Assembly: GCA_023205875.1 (NCBI GenBank)
Contig: CP060756.1
Span: 744,001 to 808,000 of the forward strand
Origin: Chloropicon primus
Lineage: Eukaryota > Chlorophyta > Chloropicophyceae > Chloropicales > Chloropicaceae
Direction of reading: 5' to 3'
Length of the DNA: 64,000 nt
Both the position numbers and the translations under genes were made by a program. The notes under the pieces were generated by a model. It did no database searches and had not been told where the DNA came from. It saw nothing but the letters and a program-made list of their open reading frames with translations. Shown here piece by piece: positions 38,398-46,497 of this stretch (within the stretch, counting starts at the first letter, position 1; each line of letters begins with the position of its first letter).

Positions 38398-39579
38398 TTA
38401 CTCGTCGAAGACCTTGCACTCGTCCAACTCTGGGTTCTCGCTGCAGAGCTGGTCCATTGGGTCGGTGCTGGAGTTCTCTCCCTTGCTGGCCACGAGCTCG
38501 GCGAGGTCCACGACCCTCTGGCTGTATCCCCACTCGTTGTCGTACCACGCGACGACCTTGACCATGTCGTCTCCCATGACCATGGTGAGGGAGGAGTCGA
38601 TGGTGGAGGACTCGTCGGAGCACCTGTAATCGATGGACACGAGGGGCTTGTCGGAGACGGCGAGGACTCCCTTCATTGGGCCGTCGGAGGCGGCCCTGAA
38701 GGCGTCGTTCACGTCGTCCGCGGTGAGGCCCTTCTTCTCCACGTTGATCACGAGGTCGACGACGGAGACGTTCGGGGTCGGGACGCGGAGGGCGATTCCG
38801 TTGAGCTTGCCCGCGAGCTGGGGCAGCACCAGGGAGACGGCCTTGGCGGCCCCGGTGGTGGTGGGCACGATGCTCAGGGCGGCGGCCCTGGCCCTCCTGA
38901 GGTCCCTGTGGGACGCGTCGAGGAGCCTCTGGTCCCCGGTGTACGAGTGCGTCGTGGTCATGGTCCCCTTGACGATCCCGAAGCTCTCGTCCAGGACCTT
39001 CACGAAGGGGGCGAGGCAGTTGGTGGTGCACGAGGCGTTCGACACGATCGGGGCGCTCCCGTCGTAGTCCCCCTCGTTGACTCCAACGACGTAGGTCGGG
39101 ATGGCCTTGTCCTTGGCGGGGGCGGTGATGACGACCTTCTTCGCTCCCGCGGAGAGGTGCTTCCCGGCCCCGATGGTGTCCAGGAACACCCCGGTTCCTT
39201 CGATCACCATGTCGACCCCCATGTCCTTCCAAGGGAGCTGGAGCGGGTCGCGGCCGGACACGACCTTGATGGGCCTGCCGTTGAGCGCGAAGGTGGTGTC
39301 GTCCAAGATCTGAATATCCGCGTCGAAGGTCCCCAAGATCGAGTCGTACTTGAGGAGGTGGGTCGCCTGCTTCACCCCACCGCTGTCGTTCACCGCGACG
39401 ACCTCCAGGTCCGTGTTCTCCCTCCCCTCGAGGCACCTCAAGAAGTTACGTCCAATCCTTCCGAAACCGTTGATGGCCACCTTCATCTTCATCCCCGTGC
39501 TCCTCCTGCTCGACACCGCCGCCCTCGTGCTCGCTCCTCCCGCACGCCCCAACACCCTGTTCTGCGATACTCCAATCAT
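38398..39579 (-). CDS. GAPB: Chloroplast glyceraldehyde-3-phosphate dehydrogenase, GapB type with CP12-like tail
   Basis: Calvin-cycle NADPH-dependent GAPDH that reduces 1,3-bisphosphoglycerate, the product of the adjacent PGK. 393 aa from the ATG at 39579; an upstream alternative start only adds a Cys/Leu-rich leader translation. An Arg/Ser/Ala-rich transit peptide of about 28 residues precedes [17 protein letters not shown] (Rossmann fold). The active site is SNASCTTNC (Cys184), with the later [15 protein letters not shown] signature. After the normal GAPDH end there is an extension finishing [15 protein letters not shown], whose two Cys and acidic end match the regulatory GapB/CP12 tail that allows thioredoxin-controlled aggregation. 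Divergent from PGK. Confidence 0.95.
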   Translation of the reverse strand: MIGVSQNRVLGRAGGASTRAAVSSRRSTGMKMKVAINGFGRIGRNFLRCLEGRENTDLEVVAVNDSGGVKQATHLLKYDSILGTFDADIQILDDTTFALNGRPIKVVSGRDPLQLPWKDMGVDMVIEGTGVFLDTIGAGKHLSAGAKKVVITAPAKDKAIPTYVVGVNEGDYDGSAPIVSNASCTTNCLAPFVKVLDESFGIVKGTMTTTHSYTGDQRLLDASHRDLRRARAAALSIVPTTTGAAKAVSLVLPQLAGKLNGIALRVPTPNVSVVDLVINVEKKGLTADDVNDAFRAASDGPMKGVLAVSDKPLVSIDYRCSDESSTIDSSLTMVMGDDMVKVVAWYDNEWGYSQRVVDLAELVASKGENSSTDPMDQLCSENPELDECKVFDE

Positions 39580-39931
39580 CCTCACAAACAAACACAAACA
39601 CAAACACAAACACACTCTCGCTCGTCGTCGTCGTCGTCGTCGTCGTCCTCTTCTCTCTCTCTCCCTCTCTGCCTCGCCTCTCGCTCCCCTCGTTTTCGCG
39701 ATAAAATCTGATCGACCAAAAAATCGACGGCTGAAAAGAGACGAACGTTTTGGGTCGGGAACGTCTCTCGCGGAACGTCATCCGCAGATTTCCTCTCAGT
39801 GGCTGAGAGAGAGAGAGAGAGAGAGAGAGAGCCAGACAAGCGGAGAGGACGCGAGGACGAGGACGAGGACGAGGACGAGGTTGTTGTGTTGTTTTTGTTT
39901 TTGTGTTGTGTTGTGAATTGAGGAGGTGAGG
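39580..39931. promoter_or_regulatory. Bidirectional promoter region of the GapB-PGK pair
   Basis: 352 bp between the two starts. Seen in it: a CAAACA repeat at 39585-39613, a CGT repeat at about 39624-39648, a CT run at 39652-39665 (GA on the GapB strand), three GAACGT hexamers at 39743-39748, 39759-39764 and 39773-39778, and a (GA)13 run at 39805-39831 on the PGK strand. The hexamers lie between the two simple repeats and are candidates for a shared regulator site. Confidence 0.6.
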
Positions 39932-41461
39932 ATGATGATGAAGGGAACGACGACGATGAGGGGGAGGACGACGACGACTTCGACGATGATGATGTCATGC
40001 CGCGTGGTGGGGGGGCAGAGGGTGAGGGGAGGAAGGAGGGCCATGAACGCCGCCGTTGTGGGGGGATCTTCCGCCACCGTTGCCGGTTTCTCTTGCTCTT
40101 CAGCGACTTCCACGTGCTGCGTGGGGTCCTCGCAGGGCCTGCTGTCGAGCGGGGCGAGCCGCATGATGGGATCCGGCCTGTCGAGGTTCCAGCGGAGGCA
40201 GGCGAACCTCATCAGGAGGGGGGCCAAGCTCATCGTCGAGGCGGCGAAGAGGAGCGTCGGCGACTTGAGCGAGGCCGACCTCAAGGGCAAGAAGGTCTTC
40301 GTCCGCGCCGACTTGAACGTTCCCCTGGACGGCGACTGCAACATCACCGACGACACCAGGATCAGGGCCGCCGTGCCGACCCTCAAGTACCTCCTCGACA
40401 AGGGGGCCAAGGTCCTCCTGACCAGCCACCTCGGCAGGCCCAAGGACGGCCCTGAGGACAAGTTCAGGCTCAACCCCGTGGTTCCGAGGCTGTCCGAGCT
40501 CCTCGGGATGGAGGTCGGCAAGGTCGACGACTGCGTCGGCGCGGACGTGACCGCCAAGGTCGACGCGATGGCGGACGGCGAGATCGTCGTCCTGGAGAAC
40601 GTCAGGTTCTACAAGGAGGAGACCAAGAACGAGGCCGGGTTCGCCGAGAAGCTCGCCGCGAACGCCGACATGTTTGTCAACGACGCCTTCGGCACGGCCC
40701 ACAGGGCCCACGCCTCCACCGAGGGGGTCACCAAGTACCTCTCCCCCGCCGTCTCCGGGTTCTTGCTCCAGAAGGAGCTCGACTACCTGGACGGCGCCGT
40801 CAGCGACCCAAAGAAGCCGTTCTGCGCCATCGTCGGCGGCTCCAAGGTCAGCAGCAAGATCGGAGTCATCGAGTCCCTGATGGAGAAGTGCGACAAGATC
40901 ATCATCGGAGGAGGAATGATCTTCACCTTCTACGTCGCGAGGGGGCTCTCCGTGGGCGCCTCCCTCGTGGAGGAGGACAAGGTGGAGCTCGCCAGGGACC
41001 TGGAGAAGAAGGCCGCCGAGATGGGAGTCGAGTTCTTGCTCCCAACCGACGTCGTCCTCGCCGACAACTTCGCCCCGGACGCCAACACCCAGACCGTGTC
41101 CATCGACGCCATCCCTGACGGCTGGATGGGACTCGACATCGGGCCAGAGAGCTTGAAGACCTTCCAGGACGCCCTCGGAGACTGCAAGACCGTGGTCTGG
41201 AACGGCCCAATGGGCGTCTTCGAGTTCGACGCCTTCGCCGCGGGAACCGTCGGTATCGCCGACACCCTCGCCGAGATCAGCGGAAAGGGTTGCTGCACCA
41301 TCATCGGAGGCGGAGACTCTGTCGCCGCCGTGGAGAAGGCCGGCGTCGCCGACAAGATGAGCCACATCTCCACCGGAGGCGGAGCCTCCCTCGAGCTCTT
41401 GGAGGGCAAGGTCCTCCCCGGAGTCGCCGCCCTCGACGAGACCGTGGCGGTGAGTGCGTAA
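39932..41461 (+). CDS. PGK: Phosphoglycerate kinase, plastid type
   Basis: Calvin-cycle enzyme that phosphorylates 3-phosphoglycerate and supplies the substrate of GAPDH. 509 aa; the first ATG of a cluster (ATGATGATG) is at 39932. The long N-terminus (about 105 residues, Thr/Ser/Gly/Arg-rich) is a transit peptide plus linker. PGK signatures: [33 protein letters not shown]-type segment ([16 protein letters not shown]), [27 protein letters not shown] and the C-terminal [24 protein letters not shown] and [17 protein letters not shown]. The sequence is of the cyanobacterial/plastid form. Single exon, intact. Confidence 0.96.
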   Translation: MMMKGTTTMRGRTTTTSTMMMSCRVVGGQRVRGGRRAMNAAVVGGSSATVAGFSCSSATSTCCVGSSQGLLSSGASRMMGSGLSRFQRRQANLIRRGAKLIVEAAKRSVGDLSEADLKGKKVFVRADLNVPLDGDCNITDDTRIRAAVPTLKYLLDKGAKVLLTSHLGRPKDGPEDKFRLNPVVPRLSELLGMEVGKVDDCVGADVTAKVDAMADGEIVVLENVRFYKEETKNEAGFAEKLAANADMFVNDAFGTAHRAHASTEGVTKYLSPAVSGFLLQKELDYLDGAVSDPKKPFCAIVGGSKVSSKIGVIESLMEKCDKIIIGGGMIFTFYVARGLSVGASLVEEDKVELARDLEKKAAEMGVEFLLPTDVVLADNFAPDANTQTVSIDAIPDGWMGLDIGPESLKTFQDALGDCKTVVWNGPMGVFEFDAFAAGTVGIADTLAEISGKGCCTIIGGGDSVAAVEKAGVADKMSHISTGGGASLELLEGKVLPGVAALDETVAVSA

Positions 41462-41656
41462 ACCACAGCAGCAATGCACGACGACGCTCGGCTGAGGTTG
41501 GCCTCCCTTAATTTTTTCTTCTTCATTAAAACACAAAGAGTGATAAAAGTACACACAATACAATAAACGAACGACGACGACGGCGACGAAACCAGGAACC
41601 CGCCACCCGAGCCCCCCCCCTCTTTCTCCCTCTCTCTGCGTCTCTCTCCATCAAGA

Positions 41657-43081
41657 TCAAGTCGAGATGGACCTCTCCCTCTCCCTCTCCTTGCGGTGGT
41701 GCCCGACGGACCAGTCGCCGCTGTCCTCGTGGCTCTCCATGATGGAACCAGCGTCGGAGACGTGAGCGAGCCTGGGGTGCTGCCTGCTGCTCTCCCCGCC
41801 CCCCTCCTCGCCCTCCAGGTCCTCGTCGCTCTCCTGCTCGCCGCCGCTGCTCGCCAAATGAGTCTCGTCGAAACGAACCTTGGTCTTCTTCCCCTCCGAG
41901 TAGAAGAACATGGCGTCCTTGCTGAGGTCCCCGCCCCCGGAACCCATCGAGGAGTCCACGGTCTTCTTCTGCCTGATGAGCTGAAGCATGTCCTTCCCTC
42001 CCCAGACGTGGCCCTGGTTCAACTTCTCAAACTCGCTGTGAAGGCTCGCCGCGATGTCCTTGCTGCCGCTCGCGGAGGACCTCAAGCAGCCCAGCAGGAT
42101 CGTGTGGATCGTGGCCACGCTCCTGTCGATGTTCGAGTTGTCGATCTTGGGTATGAGCTGCGCGTCCGCCTTCTTGCAAAGGTAGTCCTGGATGATACGA
42201 ATGTTCCGAAAGTTGTTGACGTACTTGTTCTTCGCGAAAGTGAGGGCCATGGCCCTCGCCCGCACCGCGAACCTCTCCTTGTGCTTCTGCTCGTTGCTAA
42301 TGAAGACCAGAAAGGGAAGGATCGCGTCGTGCTTCTCCATCAGCTGGATCATGAAGTTCATGCTGAGGTGAACCCCCTCGATGATGAGGGACTCCCTCCT
42401 CCCCACCATGTGCTCGATCAGGTTGCTCAGGTGGTCCACCACCATCTCGCTCTGGGCCTTGTAGCCCCTGATCACCGCTTTCCTGTGCGTCGTGGCGCCC
42501 CCCCCGGCGCCCCCCGGCCTGGTCCCCGCGCCGACCGCCGAGGAGTCCAGGCCCTCCACCACCGCGCCCGCCTCGTAGGTGGAAGACCAGATGAACTTGT
42601 TCTCCTTGTTCGTGTCGAAGCTCCGGAGCATGTGCCTCACCGAGTCCGTGGACAGTATGGAGTTGATGCCCAGCCGGCTGGCGAGGAGGGACGCGAGGGT
42701 GGACTTCCCGCAACCGCTTGTCCCGCACAAGAGTATGATCACGGACGACTTCCTCTCCCGGATCCTGCAAGCCGTGGAGAAATCCAGCAGCTGCTGGGGC
42801 CTCGAGTACCCCAGGGACAGCAGCGCGTACTTGACGAGGTCCACGAAGTGGCCCCTCGTCGTCGAAGCCCCCTTCATCTCCCCGTCCTCCTCCTCGGCCA
42901 GCTTCCCGAACACTATCTTGGCCAGCTTCTTCGCGCGCTTGGGCCTGATTCCCACGAACTGGAACACCGACTGAAGCACCTCGATGGTGTACCGGTACTT
43001 CCCCGAGCCGGATCCCGCCTCCTCCCCGTCCCACACCGTGCACCACCCCACCCCACCTTCCTCTTTCCTGCCCTCCTCCAT
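41657..43081 (-). CDS. LPA1-like P-loop kinase (2-phosphoglycerate kinase-like)
   Basis: Resembles plant LOW PHYTIC ACID1-type proteins, P-loop NTPases related to archaeal 2-phosphoglycerate kinase. 474 aa from the ATG at 43081; the frame is open for 34 codons upstream but begins there with GTG. An N-terminal ATP-cone-like or helical domain (KYRYTIEVLQSVFQFVGIR) is followed by the Walker A loop CGTSGCGKST (residues 119-128). Next come LGINSILSTDSVRHMLRSFD, the plant-type AVIRGYKAQSEMVVDHLSN, SLIIEGVHLSMNFMI, ERFAVRARAMAL and KYVNNFRNIRIIQDYLCKKA. The C-terminal 90 residues are Ser/Glu-rich and disordered. A role in inositol phosphate (phytate) metabolism is inferred from the plant family; the true substrate is unsettled. 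Confidence 0.85.
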   Translation of the reverse strand: MEEGRKEEGGVGWCTVWDGEEAGSGSGKYRYTIEVLQSVFQFVGIRPKRAKKLAKIVFGKLAEEEDGEMKGASTTRGHFVDLVKYALLSLGYSRPQQLLDFSTACRIRERKSSVIILLCGTSGCGKSTLASLLASRLGINSILSTDSVRHMLRSFDTNKENKFIWSSTYEAGAVVEGLDSSAVGAGTRPGGAGGGATTHRKAVIRGYKAQSEMVVDHLSNLIEHMVGRRESLIIEGVHLSMNFMIQLMEKHDAILPFLVFISNEQKHKERFAVRARAMALTFAKNKYVNNFRNIRIIQDYLCKKADAQLIPKIDNSNIDRSVATIHTILLGCLRSSASGSKDIAASLHSEFEKLNQGHVWGGKDMLQLIRQKKTVDSSMGSGGGDLSKDAMFFYSEGKKTKVRFDETHLASSGGEQESDEDLEGEEGGGESSRQHPRLAHVSDAGSIMESHEDSGDWSVGHHRKERERERSIST

Positions 43082-43691
43082 CCCCCACCTCCCTCCCTCC
43101 CTCTCTCGCGCCGCGTTCCTTCCTCGATCGATCTCGATCTCACCGATCCAACAAACCTTCCTCACCAGGTCCCCATTTTCCACTGGCCTCTCTCAAGAAT
43201 CACCGAGGGGTGAGGATTCCACCCCAGTCACGTCTGGACCGCGCCTCCCGCCCACCAACCCCTTGCTCCACCAACACCAACACCAACACCTTACGCCCTC
43301 TCTCCTCTTCTCTCCTCTCTCTCCTCTTTCCTCTTCTCTCGTCCCCTTTATGACGTTGACGTAGCAGAAAGTGAAAAGGCGTCAACTGGGGGAGGATCAA
43401 GGTGAGGCCAAGACGGGGACGAGTGTGGTGGGAGAACGAATGCTTCGCGTCGTGAGGTTTTCGTTTCGTTTCGTTTCCTTGGATTCCATTCCTGGCTTCC
43501 GGGGCTGCCGGGGAACTTGACCACGGAGTGGGGGAGGGTTGGACATGGAAACAAGGGCTTTGAGGGCCTGAGCTCTCCGCGGCAACCCAGCGTACTCGCC
43601 GAGCGACAAGTGTAGCTAAACGAGCTTTTCGATGGATTCTTTCTCTCTTTCTCTCTCTCTCTCTTTCTGTTGATAGATAGAAAGAGAAACA
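43082..43691. promoter_or_regulatory. Divergent region, LPA1-like gene / small unknown gene
   Basis: 610 bp. Pyrimidine-rich between 43280 and 43345 (repeated TCTCCTCT), a TTTCG run at 43459-43475, and a (CT)n run at 43641-43667 on the coding strand of the small gene, about 25 bp before its ATG. No conserved frame found. Confidence 0.45.
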
Positions 43692-44168
43692 ATGTCTGCA
43701 GCGAGCTTGATTGCGTACATGAACGAGAACGGGGGTTCCGGGAACTCTGCGGCGGCATCCATGGCCTTTGAGGAGTGGGTGGACGAGCACGTGAGGTGAG
43801 TCCACGCTTTTTCCAAGCACCTGGCTCGACGTTCTGACTTGTTTGTCCCTGTTCCGACCTGAATCGTGCTCGGTAGTCAAATCTTTTGGAACACCAGCGA
43901 AGTGAAGAGCATTTTTGAGTACTTCAACAACGATGCCGTCATGCACCAGTGCTTGGAGTACCTCGCCGAAAAGTTCGAGGAGATGGCGACGGCATCCTTG
44001 ACGTGCCAGGCCGTTGCCGCGATACTTTCCAACACCAAGAACGAGAGCGTAAACTACATGATGTGCGAGAAGCTCTTGCCTCTGATCCGAGACAAGCAGA
44101 ACAAGCAGATCGTCCTCGATTGCTTTAGCAACAGGGCAGTCCAGATGCAGGTCGAGGACCTGTTCTAG
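43692..44168 (+). CDS. Small unrecognised helical protein (two exons)
   Basis: Exon 1 is 43692-43795 and exon 2 is 43877-44168. The GTGAGT donor and TCGGTAG acceptor join in phase 2 to give DEHVRSQIFWNTSEV; 131 aa, 81-nt intron. The protein has Ala/Ser/Asn-rich first 25 residues and then an almost entirely helical body (MAFEEWVDEHV, KSIFEYFNNDAVMHQCLEYL, NYMMCEKLLPLIRD), ending MQVEDLF. The regular helices recall an armadillo- or death-fold-like bundle, but I do not recognise the family. TGTAA at 44202-44206 follows the stop, supporting the gene model. Confidence 0.7.
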
Positions 44169-44573
44169 AGTGCAGGGCGCGGACTTTCGAACGCACGAAA
44201 CTGTAATAATTGATTCGAGTGGACTCCAAACGATTTTGATTTCCAAGGTGGAAGCCCTGCTCTCTCTCCTCTTCTCTCCCCCAACCCACAAAGAGAGACC
44301 AAGCCACGAGGACGGCCTCGAGGAGACAATCCCTCCTCCCTGGAATACCCGACCCGAAAGACCTCAACTCAAGGTTGAACCCACCCCTGCCATCTGTCTT
44401 TCCTCAAGAGCTCTAGATGACGTGGCGCCACAGAAATCCAGCAGCGTCGGAGGTCTCAGCGTCGGAGGTCTCAGCGTCGGAGGTCTCAGCGTCGGAGGTC
44501 TCAGCGTCGAAGGTATCAGCGTCGGAGGTATCAGCGTCGGAGGTATCAGCGTCTCAGCGTCGGTGGTCGAACG
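44169..44573. other. Leader/intergenic region before the cryptochrome gene
   Basis: 405 bp between two plus-strand genes. The last 130 bp hold a 15-bp minisatellite (listed separately). An open frame across the repeats in another phase is a translation of the repeat only. Confidence 0.5.
44443..44547. repeat. 15-bp minisatellite, seven full units, just upstream of the photolyase/cryptochrome start
   Basis: Unit AGCGTCGGAGGTCTC, repeated head to tail: four units with CTC endings, then three with ATC endings, plus a degenerate partial unit up to about 44570. The start codon at 44574 follows at once, so the repeat is probably in the 5' leader. Unit sequence variants run in order, as expected from tandem duplication. 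Confidence 0.92.
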
Positions 44574-46436
44574 ATGCTTCGGTCGGAGGCGAAGGAAGCG
44601 AAGGGTCTCCTTGATGGTGGACGACGGCGGGGTGGGGTGCTGGTTTGGTTTCGCAGGGATCTGAGGCTTCACGACAACGAGACGATTTACGCGGCGGCGA
44701 TGCGGGCGAGGGAGACGAACACTCTCGTGAACTTTTGCTACATCCACCGCGACGTGGCCTCGTCGCGGGAGCCGTGGCACAGGAGGCAGGGGGGGGCGTC
44801 CCTGGCGTTCCTGGGGGCGTCCCTGAGGGCGCTGGATGACCACCTGATCGAAACCTTCGGAGAAGGGGGAAAGGTGATCTTTAGGGAGTGCGAGGACGAG
44901 CACGACGGCGTGGTGAGCGCGCTCGCGGAGGTTGCAGAGGCTTGCGGCTCTTCCGAAATTTTCTTCGGAAGGTGCTTCGAGGAGAAGCTGGTTGCCGAGG
45001 AGAAGCACGCCCAGATGCAACTCAGCAGGCTCCACGGCTTGAGATCGAAAGCTTTCAGCACCTTCCTTCTCCACGATCCCGAGGCCGTGGCCATCGATAT
45101 GAGGAGGTGGAAGGGGCACTTCGGGACTCTGACTCCGTTCCATTTTGCTTGCAAGCAGCAGCGCAAGGAGCTAAAAACGTTCCCAGTTCCAGCGAGCATG
45201 CGGATTGGGGAGGCTTCGGTCGCCCTGGAGAAAGCTTGGACCCTGGAGAACGACTCGAATGGCTTCGAGGTCTTCCTGTCCACCGGGGTGAGGGATGGCG
45301 ACGACGCGGCGTTGTCGTCCTCCGAATCGAGCTGGGTGGACAAGCTCGTCCAGAACTGGTTCGACGGTTCGACCGAGTGCTTCGGAGAGGTTCACGCCCT
45401 GAAACTCTTGGACGAGTTCATACAGCACAAGATGAACAAGTACGAGAGCAGCAGGGGGTACGCTGACGCCCGAGCCGTTTCGAAGCTCTCTCCGTACTTG
45501 CACTTTGGGGTCCTCTCGCCGGCGCACATGGCGAACCGACTTGAAAAGTCCGGGTGCGAGGCAGCGTCAAAGACGTTCTGGAGGCGATTGGTGTGGAGAG
45601 ACCTCGCTTACTGGCAGCTTCACCACTGGCCGCGGATGCCAACCCAACCCATCCGCCGCTTCTACGAGGAGCACGAGTGGAGGGAAGACGCCGAGGCTCT
45701 GGAGAGGTGGAAGCGAGGGAGAACGGGCTTCCCCCTTGTGGATGCCGGCATGAGGGAACTGTGGCACACCGGGTGGATGCAGCAAAACGTGAGGATGTGC
45801 TGCGCGCTCTTTCTCACGGAGTATCTCAACGTGCACTGGGCAAGGGGTGCTGAGTGGTTCCACGAGACGCTTTTCGATGCCGACCTGGCCATCAACTCCA
45901 TGATGTGGCAGAACGCTGGGAAATCGGGGCTCGACCAGTGGAACTTCACGGTGGGCCCAACTGCCAAGTCCCTCGATCCCAGCGGGGACTATGTCAGGCG
46001 ATGGGTTCCAGAGCTAAAGAGACTTCCGAAACCATTTCTTCACGCGCCGTGGGAGGCCACGGAAGCGGTGCTCGTGGAGGCGGGCCTGTCTCTGGGAGAG
46101 AACTACCCGCACAGGATCTCAGCGGTCGCCGACGTTGCGAGCGCCAAAAACAGGAACCTTCAGGCAGTCTTGAAGCTGAGGGAGAAGGCGAAACGGTCCG
46201 GGTTTGTGGATGAGAACGGGTACGATCTCATCAAAGCCCCCCGGGGGAGCTGCAGAGGGAGCAACAATGGCAAGGTAAGAGTCTTCACCAAGCCCGAGTA
46301 CAGGAGAAACGGGCAAAAGAAAACGAAGGGTGGTCAGAACCAGAAGAGGGGGAAGAAGAGGCCGAAAGTCGGCAAGGAGACGAAGGTCGTTCTGAGGCAG
46401 CTGTCGTTGGAGGAAGCTCTGCGGATGGATCATTAG
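44574..46436 (+). CDS. Cryptochrome/photolyase family protein with basic C-terminal tail
   Basis: Flavoprotein, either a DNA photolyase or a blue-light receptor. 620 aa, ATG at 44574 (ACGATGC). N-terminal antenna domain starts VLVWFRRDLRLHDNE; the FAD domain runs from about residue 300 (SKLSPYLHFGVLSP, FWRRLVWRDLAYWQLHHWP, RTGFPLVDAGMRELWHTGW, MCCALFLTEYLNVHW) to RRWVPELKRLP. The FAD-site segment reads LAINSMMWQNAGKSGLDQW, unlike plant CRY (WQYISG) and (6-4) enzymes, and closer by memory to plant photolyase-like (PPL) proteins. A tail of about 60 residues is strongly basic (KKTKGGQNQKRGKKRPK), suggesting nuclear location or DNA contact. Repair versus signalling function cannot be decided from sequence. 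Confidence 0.88.
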   Translation: MLRSEAKEAKGLLDGGRRRGGVLVWFRRDLRLHDNETIYAAAMRARETNTLVNFCYIHRDVASSREPWHRRQGGASLAFLGASLRALDDHLIETFGEGGKVIFRECEDEHDGVVSALAEVAEACGSSEIFFGRCFEEKLVAEEKHAQMQLSRLHGLRSKAFSTFLLHDPEAVAIDMRRWKGHFGTLTPFHFACKQQRKELKTFPVPASMRIGEASVALEKAWTLENDSNGFEVFLSTGVRDGDDAALSSSESSWVDKLVQNWFDGSTECFGEVHALKLLDEFIQHKMNKYESSRGYADARAVSKLSPYLHFGVLSPAHMANRLEKSGCEAASKTFWRRLVWRDLAYWQLHHWPRMPTQPIRRFYEEHEWREDAEALERWKRGRTGFPLVDAGMRELWHTGWMQQNVRMCCALFLTEYLNVHWARGAEWFHETLFDADLAINSMMWQNAGKSGLDQWNFTVGPTAKSLDPSGDYVRRWVPELKRLPKPFLHAPWEATEAVLVEAGLSLGENYPHRISAVADVASAKNRNLQAVLKLREKAKRSGFVDENGYDLIKAPRGSCRGSNNGKVRVFTKPEYRRNGQKKTKGGQNQKRGKKRPKVGKETKVVLRQLSLEEALRMDH

Positions 46437-46497
46437 TTGTACTATTTTGAATTATTAATGCTTTTATGTATTTTAACATTTGTGTGCTCTACTACTC

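Noticed and set aside
44170-44664. Open frames reading the 15-bp repeat as a repeated SVGGL or SEVSA peptide
   Set aside because: They are in different frames from the photolyase, end soon after it starts, and consist only of repeat translation.
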